This document shows positions 34,897-44,662 of a stretch of 64,000 nt of DNA, piece by piece. The DNA is from Eggerthellales bacterium (lineage in GTDB: Bacteria > Actinomycetota > Coriobacteriia > Coriobacteriales > Eggerthellaceae), in assembly GCA_029225085.1 (NCBI GenBank), contig JAQXVU010000085.1, forward strand, positions 1 to 64,000. Direction: 5' to 3'. The position numbers and the translations under genes were made by a program. Positions within the stretch are counted from its first letter, which is position 1. Every line of letters starts with the position of its first letter. The notes beneath the pieces are model-generated. The model was not told the DNA's origin. It ran no database searches and worked only from the letters and a program-made list of their open reading frames with translations.

Positions 34897-35474
34897 TAGC
34901 GCTCGCCTCCCTCAGCATCAGATGTGGAAGAACCGGCGGCAGACGCACCAGCACCTTCCACTGCGGCACCCGCTACGCCAGGGGCGTTATCGGCGGGAAC
35001 CATGGTTGAAGCCCCAGCGCCAGGACCATCAGACTTTGGGGCAGGCTTGGAAACCAAACCGTACAGCTCTTCAGCGGAAACGGCGGGCTTGTTTGCTACG
35101 GGAGCGTCATCGGAGGATGCACCGTCGGCAGATGCCGCGGCGGAATCCTGGCCCTGTTGCTCCTGAGCACGCTGGGCAGCCAGGCGCTCCTCCCGCATCT
35201 TGTCATAGCGGGCCTTGCGCTCGGCGAAAGACTCCGTGGGGGCTTCCTTTGCTGCAGCAGCCTGAGGAGCGGGCTTCTTGGCAGGCTCCTTCTTTTCGGT
35301 GGTTGCGTTGTTAACCTCCCGCTTCACCACCTCGTTCACCTCATCCTGCACATCGCGGAACTTCGCGATGGCACGACCAACGGTCTTAGCGAACTGAGGG
35401 AGCTTGTCGGGACCTAAGATGAGAAACGCGAAGAGCAGGATGATTGCCAGCTCGGTGCTTCCGATTCCAAACAT
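34896..35474 (-). CDS. Twin-arginine translocase subunit TatA/TatB
   Basis: A 192-residue protein: an N-terminal membrane helix (MFGIGSTELAIILLFAFLIL), the hinge GPDKLP, an amphipathic helix (QFAKTVGRAIAKFRDVQ) and a long Ala/Pro/Ser-rich tail. The length and the GxxELAIIL-GPDKLP pattern fit TatB or a dual TatA/B component; no second TatA is next to it. It lies upstream of tatC with a one-base overlap. Confidence 0.88.
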   Translation of the reverse strand: MFGIGSTELAIILLFAFLILGPDKLPQFAKTVGRAIAKFRDVQDEVNEVVKREVNNATTEKKEPAKKPAPQAAAAKEAPTESFAERKARYDKMREERLAAQRAQEQQGQDSAAASADGASSDDAPVANKPAVSAEELYGLVSKPAPKSDGPGAGASTMVPADNAPGVAGAAVEGAGASAAGSSTSDAEGGER

Positions 35475-35494
35475 TACGACCTATTCCCGTAAGA

Positions 35495-35692
35495 CTACTG
35501 ACCGCCGCCCATGACGACGAGGGCCATGGTGGGGAAGGACAGGCCGATGATGAGGATAGCCACGATGACGATGGTGAAGATGCGCTTGTTGCGATCCTTG
35601 CGAGCCTGTGCTGCCTTAGCGCGCTCATCGCGAGCACGAGCGGCCTCTTCGCGGGCCTCCATCTGCTTCTTGGTCATCTTCTGCTTAGCCAT
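35495..35692 (-). CDS. Small basic membrane protein of unknown function
   Basis: A 65-residue protein starting MAKQKMTKKQMEAREEAAR. The N-terminal half is a charged helix rich in Lys/Arg/Ala/Glu, followed by one membrane helix (IFTIVIVAILIIGLSFPTMAL). The start is the ATG at 35692, with AGAAGG 5 nt before it; the upstream ATG at 35719 contains that site. It precedes the tat genes by 21 bp on the same strand and may belong to the operon. I do not recognise the family. Confidence 0.65.
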   Translation of the reverse strand: MAKQKMTKKQMEAREEAARARDERAKAAQARKDRNKRIFTIVIVAILIIGLSFPTMALVVMGGGQ

Positions 35693-35842
35693 ATGAGCCT
35701 TCTTCATGTCATGCAGCACTGCTGCAGGGTTCGTATTTCACTTCGCTTCAATATACCAACAAAACGCATGCAGGGGAAAAGAATCGGGGTCTGCGGGCAA
35801 TTGCGTTCGCGGCTGCACAGCGAGTGCAAAAAGGCAGCGACC

Positions 35843-35878
35843 CTACTTGCAGGTGACGCGCATTACTTGCGGGCGATG
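35843..35878. repeat. 20-bp repeat spanning the menG stop codon (two copies)
   Basis: TTACTTGCGGGCGATG (35863-35878, containing the stop at 35863-35865) and CTACTTGCAGGTGACG (35843-35858) are imperfect copies with a period of 20 bp. Confidence 0.65.
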
Positions 35879-36687
35879 TACACCGCAGCCACGCCGAAGG
35901 TGCAATTGGTATATTCCACCCGAGAGAAACCGGCATCGTAGAGCATCTTCGAGAAATGCTCCTGGTCAGGGAAGGCCTTAATAGAGCTAGACAGGTACAC
36001 AAAGCCCTCTTTCTGGCCCGTGGTGATCTTGCCCCACTCGGGGATGCCGTACTTCAGGTAGGCGGAGTACATGCGACGCATGACGGGGTTGGGAGGCGTG
36101 CTGAATTCTAGAATGCAAGCTGAACCGCCAGGGGTCAGCACGCGATAGATCTCGGAGAGCGCCGTCTCACGCTTGGGCATGTTGCGAATGCCGTAGGCCA
36201 TGGTCACGATGTCGAAGGACTCGGAGGCGTAGGGGATATCCTGGGCATCCATCACCGCGAGCTCTATGGGCACGCCGTTTGCCTCGCCCTTGGTCAGACG
36301 TTCCTTGGCCACGTCGAGCATGGCAGGAGTCAGATCCGTCAGGAGGATAGAGCCGGGGCGCTTCTGCTTGCAGGCCTGAAAAGCCACATCACCGGTGCCA
36401 CCAGCAACGTCGAGCATGCGGCTGCGAGAGTTGATGGGAGCCTTATCGATCAGCGTGTGCAGCCAGGCGCGATACCTGCCGAAACTGGACATAGCGTTGA
36501 AGCGATCGTAGCGGGTTGCGATATCCGTGAAAATCTGGGTTACGCGCTCAGAGCTGATCTCTGGGGGTGCTTCCTCACCAGTGGCAGTATCGATGCTGTG
36601 CTCGGTTCGCTCGTACCCAACTTCGTCGTACGCTGCGTCGAACGGCATCCGGGCCTTGCGATCTTGCTGATTCTGCCCAGTGGTCAT
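35863..36687 (-). CDS. Demethylmenaquinone methyltransferase (UbiE/MenG family)
   Basis: A 274-residue class I SAM methyltransferase. LDVAGGTGDVAFQA is motif I; DAQDIPYASESFDIVTMAYG and RNMPKRETALSEIYRVLTPG are UbiE/MenG signatures, and FDIATRYDRFNAMSSFG-like sequence precedes them. An N-terminal extension of about 45 residues is present. It completes menaquinone synthesis at the membrane, in keeping with anaerobic respiration. GGGGGAG lies 6 nt upstream of the ATG. Confidence 0.9.
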   Translation of the reverse strand: MTTGQNQQDRKARMPFDAAYDEVGYERTEHSIDTATGEEAPPEISSERVTQIFTDIATRYDRFNAMSSFGRYRAWLHTLIDKAPINSRSRMLDVAGGTGDVAFQACKQKRPGSILLTDLTPAMLDVAKERLTKGEANGVPIELAVMDAQDIPYASESFDIVTMAYGIRNMPKRETALSEIYRVLTPGGSACILEFSTPPNPVMRRMYSAYLKYGIPEWGKITTGQKEGFVYLSSSIKAFPDQEHFSKMLYDAGFSRVEYTNCTFGVAAVYIARK

Positions 36688-37060
36688 CGCTCCCCCTTCT
36701 CTGAAATCGTCTGCTGATATCGTTAGGAAATCTTATGCCTAGAAAGTATGCTTCCCCTGGGTATTTGGAAGAAACACACTAAATGCCAATATCTCCACAA
36801 CTCTAGACACCATTGTCCCAGATGTTGCCCATAACAGAGCAGGAAGAGCTGGGCTGTTTCATAAGAAACCCCAGCTCTTCCACAATGATTCTCTATGTGC
36901 TCATTTGGAACGCCACACCGTACAGTGATCCCGCCTAGGGAGCACGCCATCGCTCACCCCACCAGAGCACGTTGGGAAACTGCCTGGCAAAAACCAGCAT
37001 GATCCCGCACACCTATCGGCAAGAAAAGCGCAAAGCCTGAGCACAGCCTATCGAAGGAGA
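36688..37060. other. Non-coding gap with a long hairpin
   Basis: About 370 bp. GGAAGAGCTGGG (36842-36853) pairs perfectly with CCCAGCTCTTCC (36870-36881), and GTTTC (36856-36860) with GAAAC (36865-36869), loop ATAA. No T-tract follows on either side. I trust no ORF here. Confidence 0.7.
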
Positions 37061-37140
37061 TTCCCAAACCCTAGTAGGGCTCGTCGGGAGATGTTCCGAA
37101 AAGAATTCCCCAAACCCCTAGTAGGATTCGTCGAGGGATG
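37061..37140. repeat. Duplicated 3' end of tsaD (two copies)
   Basis: TTCCCCAAACCCCTAGTAGG continuing ATTCGTCGAGGGATG (37106-37140, with the stop at 37118-37120) is matched by TTCCCAAACCCTAGTAGG continuing GCTCGTCGGGAGATG at 37061-37093. The second copy lies wholly downstream of the gene. Confidence 0.85.
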
Positions 37141-39508
37141 CATGGGCCTTCGCGTCAGCATCGAGGCCGAAGAACAGCCCCTTCTCGTAACGATCATGGG
37201 CGACCAGCGCGATCATGCCGGCATTGTCCGTACAAGACGACAGCGGAGGCATGGTAAGGCGAACGCCGATGCCGGCGCACATCTTCTCGTAGGCAGCACG
37301 GAGCGCAGGGTTTGCCGCCACGCCGCCGCCCAGGCAGAACTCCTTGGCGCCGGTATCTAGCAGAGCCGTCTTGGCCTTCGCCACCTGCACGTCTACCACC
37401 GCAGCCTGGAAGCTGGCGGCAATATCCGCCGCATTCAGCTCATGGCCAGCTTCCTGCTCCTTTTGAATGTAGGTGACCACCGCCGTCTTCAGGCCGGACA
37501 GGCTGAAACGCAGGTCGCCGGAGTGCAGCATGGCGCGAGGGAACCTGACGGCCTTGGGGTCGCCTTGCTCTGCCAGCTTCGAGATGATGGGGCCGCCGGG
37601 ATAGCCCAGGCCCAGAGCCTTCGCCACCTTGTCGAAGGCCTCACCCACCGCATCGTCGATGGTGGAACCCAAAGTCTCGTAATCGCCCCAGTCCTTCACG
37701 TGCACCAGCATGGTGTGGCCACCAGAAACCAAGGACACCACCATGGGAGGCTGAATGTCGGGGGTGGCCACCTTGTTGGCGAAGAGGTGGCCTTCCAGAT
37801 GGTTCACGCCGATGAAAGGCACGTCCGCCGCCCAGGCAGCACCCTTGGCGAAGGCAACGCCCACCACCAGAGCGCCCACCAGGCCGGGCGCATAGGTCAC
37901 CGCAATGGCGGACAGGTCCTTGTACCGCAGCTTGCTGACGCCCAAAGTGCGAGCTGCCACCTCAAGACTCTCGGCAGCGACACCGCAGATGGCCTCGATG
38001 TGCTTACGACTGGCGATCTCAGGCACCACGCCGCCAAAGCGCGAGTGGAAGTCGATCTGAGAGGCTACCACGTCGCTGAGCAGACGACCGGAGCCGTCTA
38101 CAACGGAGCCTGCGGTCTCATCACAGGAGGACTCGATAGCCAAAATCAGAGGCTGACCTGCTGCGATTGCCGCAGCATCATCCTGGGCCTCGCCGTTGGG
38201 GGCAACCGTTGCCGCCTCATGCACCTGCAGCTGCATACCAGCCACATCGCTTTCAGGCAAAGGAAGGGGGCCCTGCAGGATGAGGGCATCCTCCTTGTCG
38301 GAGTAATACTTGGGGCGAATGCCCAGGCTCTTGTAGCCCAGAGTGTCGTAGAAGCGCTGGGCGCCCACGTTAGAAACGCGAACTTCCAGAGAGGACGTGG
38401 TGGCGCCTAGGTCGCGAGCATCGAGAGCGATCCTGCCAATGAGCTCACGGGCGATGCCATGGCGCTGCCACTGGCGCAGAGTGGCGATCTTCAGGATTTC
38501 CACATCGCCATCTACCACCAAGCCGCCAGCGTAGCCAATAAGCGTGGCGTCATCTGCAGCGGAATCATAGGCCGCCCACCAGATGCGGTTGCTTTGGGCC
38601 AGGTCATCGGCCACCATAGCGGCATTCCAGGCGTCGGAGCCCATGAGGTCAGACTCCATGGCGGCGACCTCAGCGGCACGAGACGCGTCGAGGGGCTTGT
38701 ACACGATGCCGGAGTCGGCCTTCATGCGCTGTACGTCTTGCACGCCAGTGACCAGGTTCTTCGCCTCGGAAGAGGCAAGGCGCAGGCGCTCGTTCTCCTC
38801 GGCATCGGAAAGGCGGGTGTACACCGGCAGCACCAGACCAGGGTCATGGCGCAGGGCATCGGACGGATCGAACTCACCAGCCTGCCAAGCGGCGGCAGCA
38901 GCCAACAGCAAACCCTCACCCGTAGGTGCCCAGCGGTCCTCGGGGGCGAAGGGGGCCAGAGGCGCGAACAGGTCGGCGTACTTAGTCAGAGCATCGCCGC
39001 AGACCAGCGTGGGCTGATAGCCGCCCAGAAAGTCGACTGCGGCGGCGGCCTTCATGACCACGTCGGTATTCAGACGGGAAATTCCCTGGTCAGAGATATC
39101 GAATGCAACGGGATACACCTCTTTGCGCATGGCGTCAGCAGCTACGGCAACCCGTCCGCGCACGCCGTCGGCCCACAGCTGCCAGGCAATGACCTCAGGG
39201 GTGGAAAGACCGAAGAGCCCTACCTCCGCCGCACTGGAAATGCCCTTAGCGGTGGCCATGCAGATGCGTACGCCGGTGAAGGATCCCGGTCCCCTACCGC
39301 AAGCCACGGCGACGATCTGGTCCTTGGCAACGCCAGCCTGCACGCACAGCTCATCGATGCGCGGTAACAGCTGAGTGTTAGAAGCCCGTCGCGCCGCCAC
39401 CTGGCAGCAGGCAACCGGCACGATGGTCTTGTCCTGGTCCTGCAGTTGGCCCAGACCGATGGCGATAACCTCGTTAGAGGTGTCGAAAGAAAGCAGATAG
39501 CCCGTCAT
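37118..39508 (-). CDS. TsaB-RimI-TsaD fusion for tRNA t6A synthesis and N-terminal acetylation
   Basis: A 796-residue, three-domain protein. Residues 1-225 are TsaB-like ([31 protein letters not shown]). Residues 265-415 are a RimI/GNAT acetyltransferase ([32 protein letters not shown]). Residues 450-796 are TsaD ([17 protein letters not shown]; metal motif H570-LEG-H574; [20 protein letters not shown]). With TsaE and TsaC it makes t6A37 on ANN-decoding tRNAs. The start overlaps the tsaE end region (GAGGAG site inside tsaE, ATG 1 bp before its stop boundary). Three genes that are separate in most bacteria are joined here. Confidence 0.95.
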   Translation of the reverse strand: MTGYLLSFDTSNEVIAIGLGQLQDQDKTIVPVACCQVAARRASNTQLLPRIDELCVQAGVAKDQIVAVACGRGPGSFTGVRICMATAKGISSAAEVGLFGLSTPEVIAWQLWADGVRGRVAVAADAMRKEVYPVAFDISDQGISRLNTDVVMKAAAAVDFLGGYQPTLVCGDALTKYADLFAPLAPFAPEDRWAPTGEGLLLAAAAAWQAGEFDPSDALRHDPGLVLPVYTRLSDAEENERLRLASSEAKNLVTGVQDVQRMKADSGIVYKPLDASRAAEVAAMESDLMGSDAWNAAMVADDLAQSNRIWWAAYDSAADDATLIGYAGGLVVDGDVEILKIATLRQWQRHGIARELIGRIALDARDLGATTSSLEVRVSNVGAQRFYDTLGYKSLGIRPKYYSDKEDALILQGPLPLPESDVAGMQLQVHEAATVAPNGEAQDDAAAIAAGQPLILAIESSCDETAGSVVDGSGRLLSDVVASQIDFHSRFGGVVPEIASRKHIEAICGVAAESLEVAARTLGVSKLRYKDLSAIAVTYAPGLVGALVVGVAFAKGAAWAADVPFIGVNHLEGHLFANKVATPDIQPPMVVSLVSGGHTMLVHVKDWGDYETLGSTIDDAVGEAFDKVAKALGLGYPGGPIISKLAEQGDPKAVRFPRAMLHSGDLRFSLSGLKTAVVTYIQKEQEAGHELNAADIAASFQAAVVDVQVAKAKTALLDTGAKEFCLGGGVAANPALRAAYEKMCAGIGVRLTMPPLSSCTDNAGMIALVAHDRYEKGLFFGLDADAKAHASLDESY

Positions 39509-39509
39509 G

Positions 39510-40088
39510 TTAGCGCTCCTCGGACGTGCCTAAAGTGTCGAAAGATTCTGGGTCGGGCATCGCAGGGAACGCGGCAACGCCCGCTTCGGCAGAGCCGCAA
39601 ACCCCGTTCGCAAGCTCCTGGCCCCATGCTTCCAAAAGCTCCTGACCGCGAGAGCCGACACCCCGCACCTCCCAGGCGCGCAGGCCATCGGATTGCACGG
39701 AAATCTGCACTTCCAGATACTCATCAGGCATGTCGTCAGGGAATTTGTCGCCCCATTCTATGACGCATACACCGCCGGATTCTAGCGTCTCGTAGAAGCC
39801 GATGTCCTCGAGCTGCAGAGGGTCGTCGAGGCGATACAGATCGAAGTGGAAGAGGGGAAGGCGGCCCTCGTAGCCCACCATGATGTTGAAGGTGGGGCTC
39901 GTAGGCACCTCAGAAATGTCCAGGCCCACAGCCAGGCCCTGGGTGAACTGGGTCTTTCCCGCGCCTAGGTCTCCTGTGAGCAGAATGACGTCATCAGGAC
40001 ACAGCAGCGGCCCAAGGGCCGCTGCCAGATTGTGTGTTTCCTCCTGGGAATGGGAGGCGATATGCATTGGTTCTCTCATGGTTGCCAT
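39510..40088 (-). CDS. tsaE: tRNA t6A ATPase TsaE
   Basis: About 192 residues. P-loop [20 protein letters not shown], then [20 protein letters not shown] and [13 protein letters not shown] as in TsaE, the ATPase of the t6A complex. The C-terminus is about 40 residues longer than usual and low in complexity. The start is uncertain: ATGs at 40103, 40088, 40079 and 40067 are all in frame, and the closest GAGGAG is part of the duplicated folD 3' sequence. The family alignment favours 40088 or 40067. It runs directly into tsaBD. Confidence 0.88.
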   Translation of the reverse strand: MATMREPMHIASHSQEETHNLAAALGPLLCPDDVILLTGDLGAGKTQFTQGLAVGLDISEVPTSPTFNIMVGYEGRLPLFHFDLYRLDDPLQLEDIGFYETLESGGVCVIEWGDKFPDDMPDEYLEVQISVQSDGLRAWEVRGVGSRGQELLEAWGQELANGVCGSAEAGVAAFPAMPDPESFDTLGTSEER

Positions 40089-40106
40089 GGTAACGCAAAC
40101 CATGGC

Positions 40107-40195
40107 TCCTCGCCTACAGGCCAGCTGCCAGGCGGCGATTGCCCGCCGCAAACCAGCCAACCCGCTCGGCGTCAGATCCTCGCCTACAGGCCAGC
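40107..40195. repeat. Duplicated 3' end of folD (two identical 19-bp copies)
   Basis: TCCTCGCCTACAGGCCAGC occurs at 40177-40195, containing the folD stop (40184-40186), and again at 40107-40125, 70 bp away, just upstream of tsaE. The second copy supplies the GAGGA sequence ahead of tsaE. Confidence 0.9.
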
Positions 40196-41035
40196 GGCGC
40201 GCTCGGCGGCGGTCACCACGTGTTCCATAGTGGTAGAAGTGGTCACAGAACCAATTCCGCCGGGAACCGGGGTGATGTTTGCCACGATGGGCTCTACCGC
40301 GTCGTAGTCTACGTCGCCGCAGATCTTGCCATCGGCAAAATTGATGCCCACGTCTACCACGGTCTGACCAGCGCTGAAGCAATCGGCGCCGTAGGCCTTA
40401 GCGCGACCAGTGGCGCAGATAACCACCTCGGCATCACGCATGGTGCCAGGCAGGTCGACGGTGCGGGAATGGCATACGGTCACCGTGGCGTTGCGAGCCA
40501 TGAGCAACATAGCAACGGGCTTGCCGATGACCAAGCTGCGACCGGCAACCACCACGCGCTTGCCCGACAGCTCGATACCGTAGTGGTCGAGCATCTTAAT
40601 GCAAGCCTCGGCGGTGCAGGGAGCGAAGCACTCGGCACCGGAGTACACGCCAGCCATAGAAGCGGCGGAGATGCCATCCACGTCCTTTTCCACAGCCAGA
40701 GCGTCGCAGATCTCCTGCTCGTTCAGATGCTTGGGCAGAGGGCGAAACATAAGGCAACCGTGAATGGTGTCGTCCTCGTTGATAGCCTGAATCTGGCTGA
40801 GCATGGCCTCCTGGGACACATCCTCGGGCATCTCGATGATGCGAGTGGTGATGCCCAGAGTGTCAGCGCGCTTGCAAGCAGTGCGCTCATAGCTCAGGTC
40901 GTCAGGTCGGGCGCCAACGCGAAGGATGGCCAAGGTGGGCTCAACGCCCTTGTTCTTCAGAGCCTCGATACGACCGGCCATGTCCTGTGCCATGGCGTCG
41001 GTAACGGGCTTCGACTTCATTACGATCTCGCTCAT
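40184..41035 (-). CDS. folD: Bifunctional methylene-THF dehydrogenase / methenyl-THF cyclohydrolase
   Basis: A 283-residue FolD. The active-site region is SYERTACKRADTLGI (Tyr...Lys); RPLPKHLNEQEI, EKDVDGI and the Rossmann motif VVAGRSLVIGKPVAM follow; GGIGSVTTSTTMEH (usually GGVGPMT) near the end is a variant. It acts in cytosolic one-carbon metabolism. It lies 6 bp after fchA, so fhs-fchA-folD form one operon for formate activation and reduction to methylene-THF. Confidence 0.94.
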   Translation of the reverse strand: MSEIVMKSKPVTDAMAQDMAGRIEALKNKGVEPTLAILRVGARPDDLSYERTACKRADTLGITTRIIEMPEDVSQEAMLSQIQAINEDDTIHGCLMFRPLPKHLNEQEICDALAVEKDVDGISAASMAGVYSGAECFAPCTAEACIKMLDHYGIELSGKRVVVAGRSLVIGKPVAMLLMARNATVTVCHSRTVDLPGTMRDAEVVICATGRAKAYGADCFSAGQTVVDVGINFADGKICGDVDYDAVEPIVANITPVPGGIGSVTTSTTMEHVVTAAERAAGL

Positions 41036-41041
41036 AGGACC

Positions 41042-41662
41042 CTACTCGTACTTAACCTTCCAGAACACGTACTCGATGATGGCCTCGGCCTTGGGAAGAT
41101 AGATGGCCAGCAGCTCCTCGGCCTCGCGGGTGTACTTGCGAGAGAGCTCGTGATCCTCAATGTCCTTGGCGTTGATCAGCGCGTTCAGAGACGCACCCTG
41201 CATAGCGGCGCGACCGAAGACGGCAGCAGCGCCAGCATCGGAAATGGCCAGGCCAGAGCCCTTCTGGGCCATGACCTCAGTGAGCTGAATGACCCGAGCG
41301 CAAGTGCGCATGATTGCCAGAGGCGCTTCGGTAGCTGCCACCAGGGCATTCTGCATAGCCTCATGCTTTGCGGCCTGCTCCTCAGGGGTGCTCTTAGGCA
41401 GCTTGTATGCAGCAGCCAGTGGAAGGAATGCCTGCGCATCGGCGTCGATCTCGTCGATGAGCTCGTCCTGCAGCCAACCAAGCTCTTCGATGGTGGCGTG
41501 CATGAGGTCTTCCACATCCGCATAGCGTTTCTTGCCAACCGTCAGGTTGCCCACCATGGTGGCAAGGGCTGCGGCAAGAGCGCCGCAGTAAGCGGAGGCT
41601 CCTCCGCCACCAGGGGTTGGGGCGGAGGATGCGAGTTCTTCGATAAAGGTGGTATCTACCAT
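41042..41662 (-). CDS. fchA: Formimidoyl-THF cyclodeaminase / methenyl-THF cyclohydrolase-like (FchA)
   Basis: A 206-residue, all-helical protein of the FTCD cyclodeaminase family: APTPGGGGASAYCGALAAAL near the N-terminus, and DAQAFLPLAAAYKLPK. Placed between fhs and folD it most likely supplies methenyl-THF, as FchA does in purine and amino-acid fermenters. AGGAGG lies 11 nt before the ATG. Confidence 0.9.
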   Translation of the reverse strand: MVDTTFIEELASSAPTPGGGGASAYCGALAAALATMVGNLTVGKKRYADVEDLMHATIEELGWLQDELIDEIDADAQAFLPLAAAYKLPKSTPEEQAAKHEAMQNALVAATEAPLAIMRTCARVIQLTEVMAQKGSGLAISDAGAAAVFGRAAMQGASLNALINAKDIEDHELSRKYTREAEELLAIYLPKAEAIIEYVFWKVKYE

Positions 41663-41683
41663 GTGAGGGAGCCTCCTAAATTC

Positions 41684-43351
41684 CTAGAAGAGGCCGGAGA
41701 TCTTACCGGTCTCGTCAACGTCGATGCGGAATGCAGCAGGGTTCTTGCCCAGGCCAGGCATGGTCATGACGTTGCCGGTAAGAGCAACGATGAAGCCCGC
41801 ACCTGCGGAAACCTTGATGTCGCGAACGGTGATAGTGAAGTCGCGAGGAGCACCCAGCTTCGAAGCGTCGTCGGAGAAGCTGTACTGGGTCTTAGCCATG
41901 CAGACAGGCATGTTGCCGAAGCCCAGCTTCTCGAGCTTAGCGATTTCCTTCACAACCTTAGGATCGAAGTTCACGCCGTCAGCACGGTAGATGCGCTTAG
42001 CGATGGTCTCGATCTTGGTCTTAATGTCCAGGTCAGCGTCATAGGCGAACTCGAAGTCATTGGGCTGCTCTACCAGACGCAGAACCTCCTCGGCCAGAGC
42101 GATGCCGCCCTCGCCGCCCTTTGCCCAAACCTCGGACAGGGCTACGTTCACGCCCAGCTCCTTGCACTTCTCTTCGATAAGGGCCAGCTCAGCCTCGGTA
42201 TCAGTTGGGAAGCGGTTAATGGCCACCACGCAAGGAAGCTTGAAGACCTTGGTGATGTTCTCAACGTGCTGCAGCAGGTTAGGCAGGCCGGCTTCCAGAG
42301 CCTCGAGGTTCTCCTCGTTCAGATCGGCCTTGGCCACGCCGCCGTGATTCTTCAGAGCGCGAGCGGTTGCCACCACGACAACAGCGTCAGGCTGAATGCC
42401 GGTGAGGCGACACTTGATGTCCAGGAACTTCTCTGCACCCAGGTCAGCGCCGAAGCCCGCCTCGGTAACAGCGTAGTCACCCAGAGCCATGGCCATGCGA
42501 GTAGCCATGATGGAGTTGCAGCCGTGAGCGATGTTGGCGAAGGGGCCGCCGTGGATGAAGGCAGGGGTGCCTTCCAAAGTCTGCACCAGGTTTGGCTTCA
42601 GGGCGTCCTTCAGCAGGGCAGCCATAGCGCCCTCTGCGTGCAGGTCATGAGCGGTAACGGGCTGGTCATCGTAGGTGTAGCCAACCACGATGCGGCCCAA
42701 ACGCTCCTTCAGGTCGGTGATGGAAGTTGCCAGGCAGAAGATGGCCATGATCTCGGAGGCAACGGTGATGTCGAAGCCGTCCTCACGAGGAACGCCGTTG
42801 GCCTTGCCGCCCAGGCCGCAGACGATGTTGCGGAGCTGGCGATCGTTCATGTCGACAACGCGCTTCCAGGTGATCTTGCGAACGTCGATGTTCAGCTCAT
42901 TGCCGTTGTGAATGTGGGCGTCGAGCAGAGCAGCCAACAGGTTGTTGGCAGCGCCAATAGCGTGGAAGTCGCCGGTGAAGTGCAGGTTGATGTCTTCCAT
43001 AGGAACAACCTGAGCATAGCCGCCGCCTGCAGCGCCGCCCTTGATGCCGAACACAGGGCCCAGGGAAGGCTCGCGCAGAGCAACCACGGTCTTCTTGCCC
43101 AGACGGGACAGAGCGTCGGACAGACCGACGGTCGTGGTGGTCTTGCCCTCACCAGCAGGGGTAGGGTTGATGGCGGTAACCAGAATCAGCTTGCCAGGAG
43201 TGTGCTCCTGATCAGTCAGCAGGTTGTAGTCGACCTTGGCCTTGTTGCGGCCGTACTGCTCGAGATACTGCTCGGGAATGCCCGCCTTCTCGGCAATCTC
43301 TACGATGGGCTGCGTCTGGGCAGCCTGGGCGATTTCGATATCGGACAGCAT
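41684..43351 (-). CDS. fhs: Formate--tetrahydrofolate ligase
   Basis: A 555-residue FTHFS. The ATP loop is [14 protein letters not shown] (about 62-75); [21 protein letters not shown] and [16 protein letters not shown] are signatures. It converts formate, ATP and THF to 10-formyl-THF. First gene of fhs-fchA-folD, with a roughly 200-nt structured leader. Confidence 0.97.
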   Translation of the reverse strand: MLSDIEIAQAAQTQPIVEIAEKAGIPEQYLEQYGRNKAKVDYNLLTDQEHTPGKLILVTAINPTPAGEGKTTTTVGLSDALSRLGKKTVVALREPSLGPVFGIKGGAAGGGYAQVVPMEDINLHFTGDFHAIGAANNLLAALLDAHIHNGNELNIDVRKITWKRVVDMNDRQLRNIVCGLGGKANGVPREDGFDITVASEIMAIFCLATSITDLKERLGRIVVGYTYDDQPVTAHDLHAEGAMAALLKDALKPNLVQTLEGTPAFIHGGPFANIAHGCNSIMATRMAMALGDYAVTEAGFGADLGAEKFLDIKCRLTGIQPDAVVVVATARALKNHGGVAKADLNEENLEALEAGLPNLLQHVENITKVFKLPCVVAINRFPTDTEAELALIEEKCKELGVNVALSEVWAKGGEGGIALAEEVLRLVEQPNDFEFAYDADLDIKTKIETIAKRIYRADGVNFDPKVVKEIAKLEKLGFGNMPVCMAKTQYSFSDDASKLGAPRDFTITVRDIKVSAGAGFIVALTGNVMTMPGLGKNPAAFRIDVDETGKISGLF

Positions 43352-43589
43352 ATCTGCTCTCTTTCCCCTCTTCCGCTCGGCTTAAGTTCGCAAGCGCCGA
43401 GCTTGGTAATTTTGGGGCCAAAGCCCCACCTTCTCCCGGACCACGCTCCGCCTTTCAGAAGCATTGGCCCTTCTCTTTTGGGGCGAAAGCCCCACTTTCT
43501 TTTGGCGTCAAACCTCGCCGAAGCCATACGGCGATAGTTACGCCACGTGTGTCATTCCCCCATTCTAGGACGAAGGCGCACCAGACAAA
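43352..43589 (-). promoter_or_regulatory. Structured leader and promoter of fhs
   Basis: A candidate promoter reads TTTGTC (43584-43589), 16 bp, TAGAAT (43562-43567) on the minus strand. The leader contains four hairpins: CGCCG/CGGCG (about 43516-43533), two nearly identical TGGGGC/GCCCCA hairpins (43479-43494 and 43413-43428) and GCTCGGC/GCCGAGC (43375-43381 with 43396-43402). It does not match the known THF riboswitch as far as I can judge. Confidence 0.5.
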
Positions 43590-43629
43590 TAGTACGGGTG
43601 ATTTCGGTCAAACAAAAGGGTATTCGGCA

Positions 43630-43677
43630 TAAAGAAACGAGCTGGCAATGTGGAATATAAATGCCACATGACCAGCC
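43630..43677 (-). terminator. Terminator of coaX
   Basis: GCTGG-CA-ATGTGG (43641-43653) pairs with CCACAT-GA-CCAGC (43664-43676) around an internal loop; the minus side is followed by GTTTCTTT. Confidence 0.8.
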
Positions 43678-43777
43678 CATTTATCGTAGGGTTATGTAAG
43701 GCTTTTCGCCTTGACCTACAAAGCCTGCCTCACCGAACTTTGCCGGTTTACCCAGACTCAGCAGCCACGCTGACGAC

Positions 43778-44557
43778 TTAACCCTGACCCTTCTGGTTGT
43801 TCTCGAAGATGATGCGGATTCCGTGCAGGGTCAGCTCGGTGTTCACCTCGGAGATGGTGGAGGACAGCACGGACATGTTGCCGGCCAAGCCACCGGTAGA
43901 GATGACCTTGGTCTCATATCCCAGCTGCTTCCACACCCGATGCACCAGGCCATCGACACGGTCGATCTCGCCGTACACGATGCCCACCTGCATGGCCTTC
44001 ACGGTGTTACGGCCGATGGCAACCTTAGGGTCTACCAGCTCTACCTGGGGCAACAATGCCGCACGGGAGAACAAGGCGTTCATAGAGGACTGCACGCCAG
44101 GAGCGATGATGCCGCCAGCGAAAGCGCCGTCCTTATCGATGATTTCCATATTGGTAGCGGTACCGAAGTCGACCACGATAACCGGAGATCCGTACAGTTC
44201 CCGAGCAGCCACCGCGTCAGCCACGCGGTCCGCGCCTAAGTCACTGCGACGATAGGCGGACATGTCGATCATGCTGCCTGCGGTCTTCACGTTAATCATG
44301 AGGGCGTCGAGACCGAACATCTCGCGACAGACCTTCTTCCACATGTGGGTGGCGGCAGGCACAACCGTTGCAAGGGCAGCCCCGTCTACGGCGTCGTGAG
44401 GGACACCTGCGATATCGAAGAGACCGTGAAGCTGAATGTGCAGCTCGTCGGTGGATGACTGGGGATTGGTGTGGAGGCGCCAGAGATTGCGCACTTCCGA
44501 CCCGTCAAACAGGCCAATGGTGGTCTGGGTGTTTCCCACGTCAATGGCAAGAAGCAT
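43778..44557 (-). CDS. coaX: Type III pantothenate kinase
   Basis: A 259-residue ASKHA kinase. MLLAIDVGNTQTTIGLFDG is the phosphate-1 motif; GADRVADAVAARELYG and VVDFGTATNMEIID are CoaX signatures. It phosphorylates pantothenate, the first step of CoA synthesis. Single gene with its own terminator; it lies next to CoA-transferase genes. Confidence 0.94.
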   Translation of the reverse strand: MLLAIDVGNTQTTIGLFDGSEVRNLWRLHTNPQSSTDELHIQLHGLFDIAGVPHDAVDGAALATVVPAATHMWKKVCREMFGLDALMINVKTAGSMIDMSAYRRSDLGADRVADAVAARELYGSPVIVVDFGTATNMEIIDKDGAFAGGIIAPGVQSSMNALFSRAALLPQVELVDPKVAIGRNTVKAMQVGIVYGEIDRVDGLVHRVWKQLGYETKVISTGGLAGNMSVLSSTISEVNTELTLHGIRIIFENNQKGQG

Positions 44558-44662
44558 GGGTGCACCTTTCCTTCGTTCCGGATAATTTCAGAAATCATAG
44601 CCCATAGGCAGCCCATCGACCACAACATAGGATCGTTTTAGGCAACCAAGTAGATTACGGCG

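Noticed and set aside
36723-36950. 75-codon minus-strand ORF in the menG-tsaD gap
   Set aside because: It crosses the long hairpin, lacks a ribosome site and shows no recognisable protein features.
40139-43537. 1132-codon plus-strand ORF opposite folD, fchA and fhs
   Set aside because: Composition artefact opposite three clear enzyme genes; no domain or start signal.
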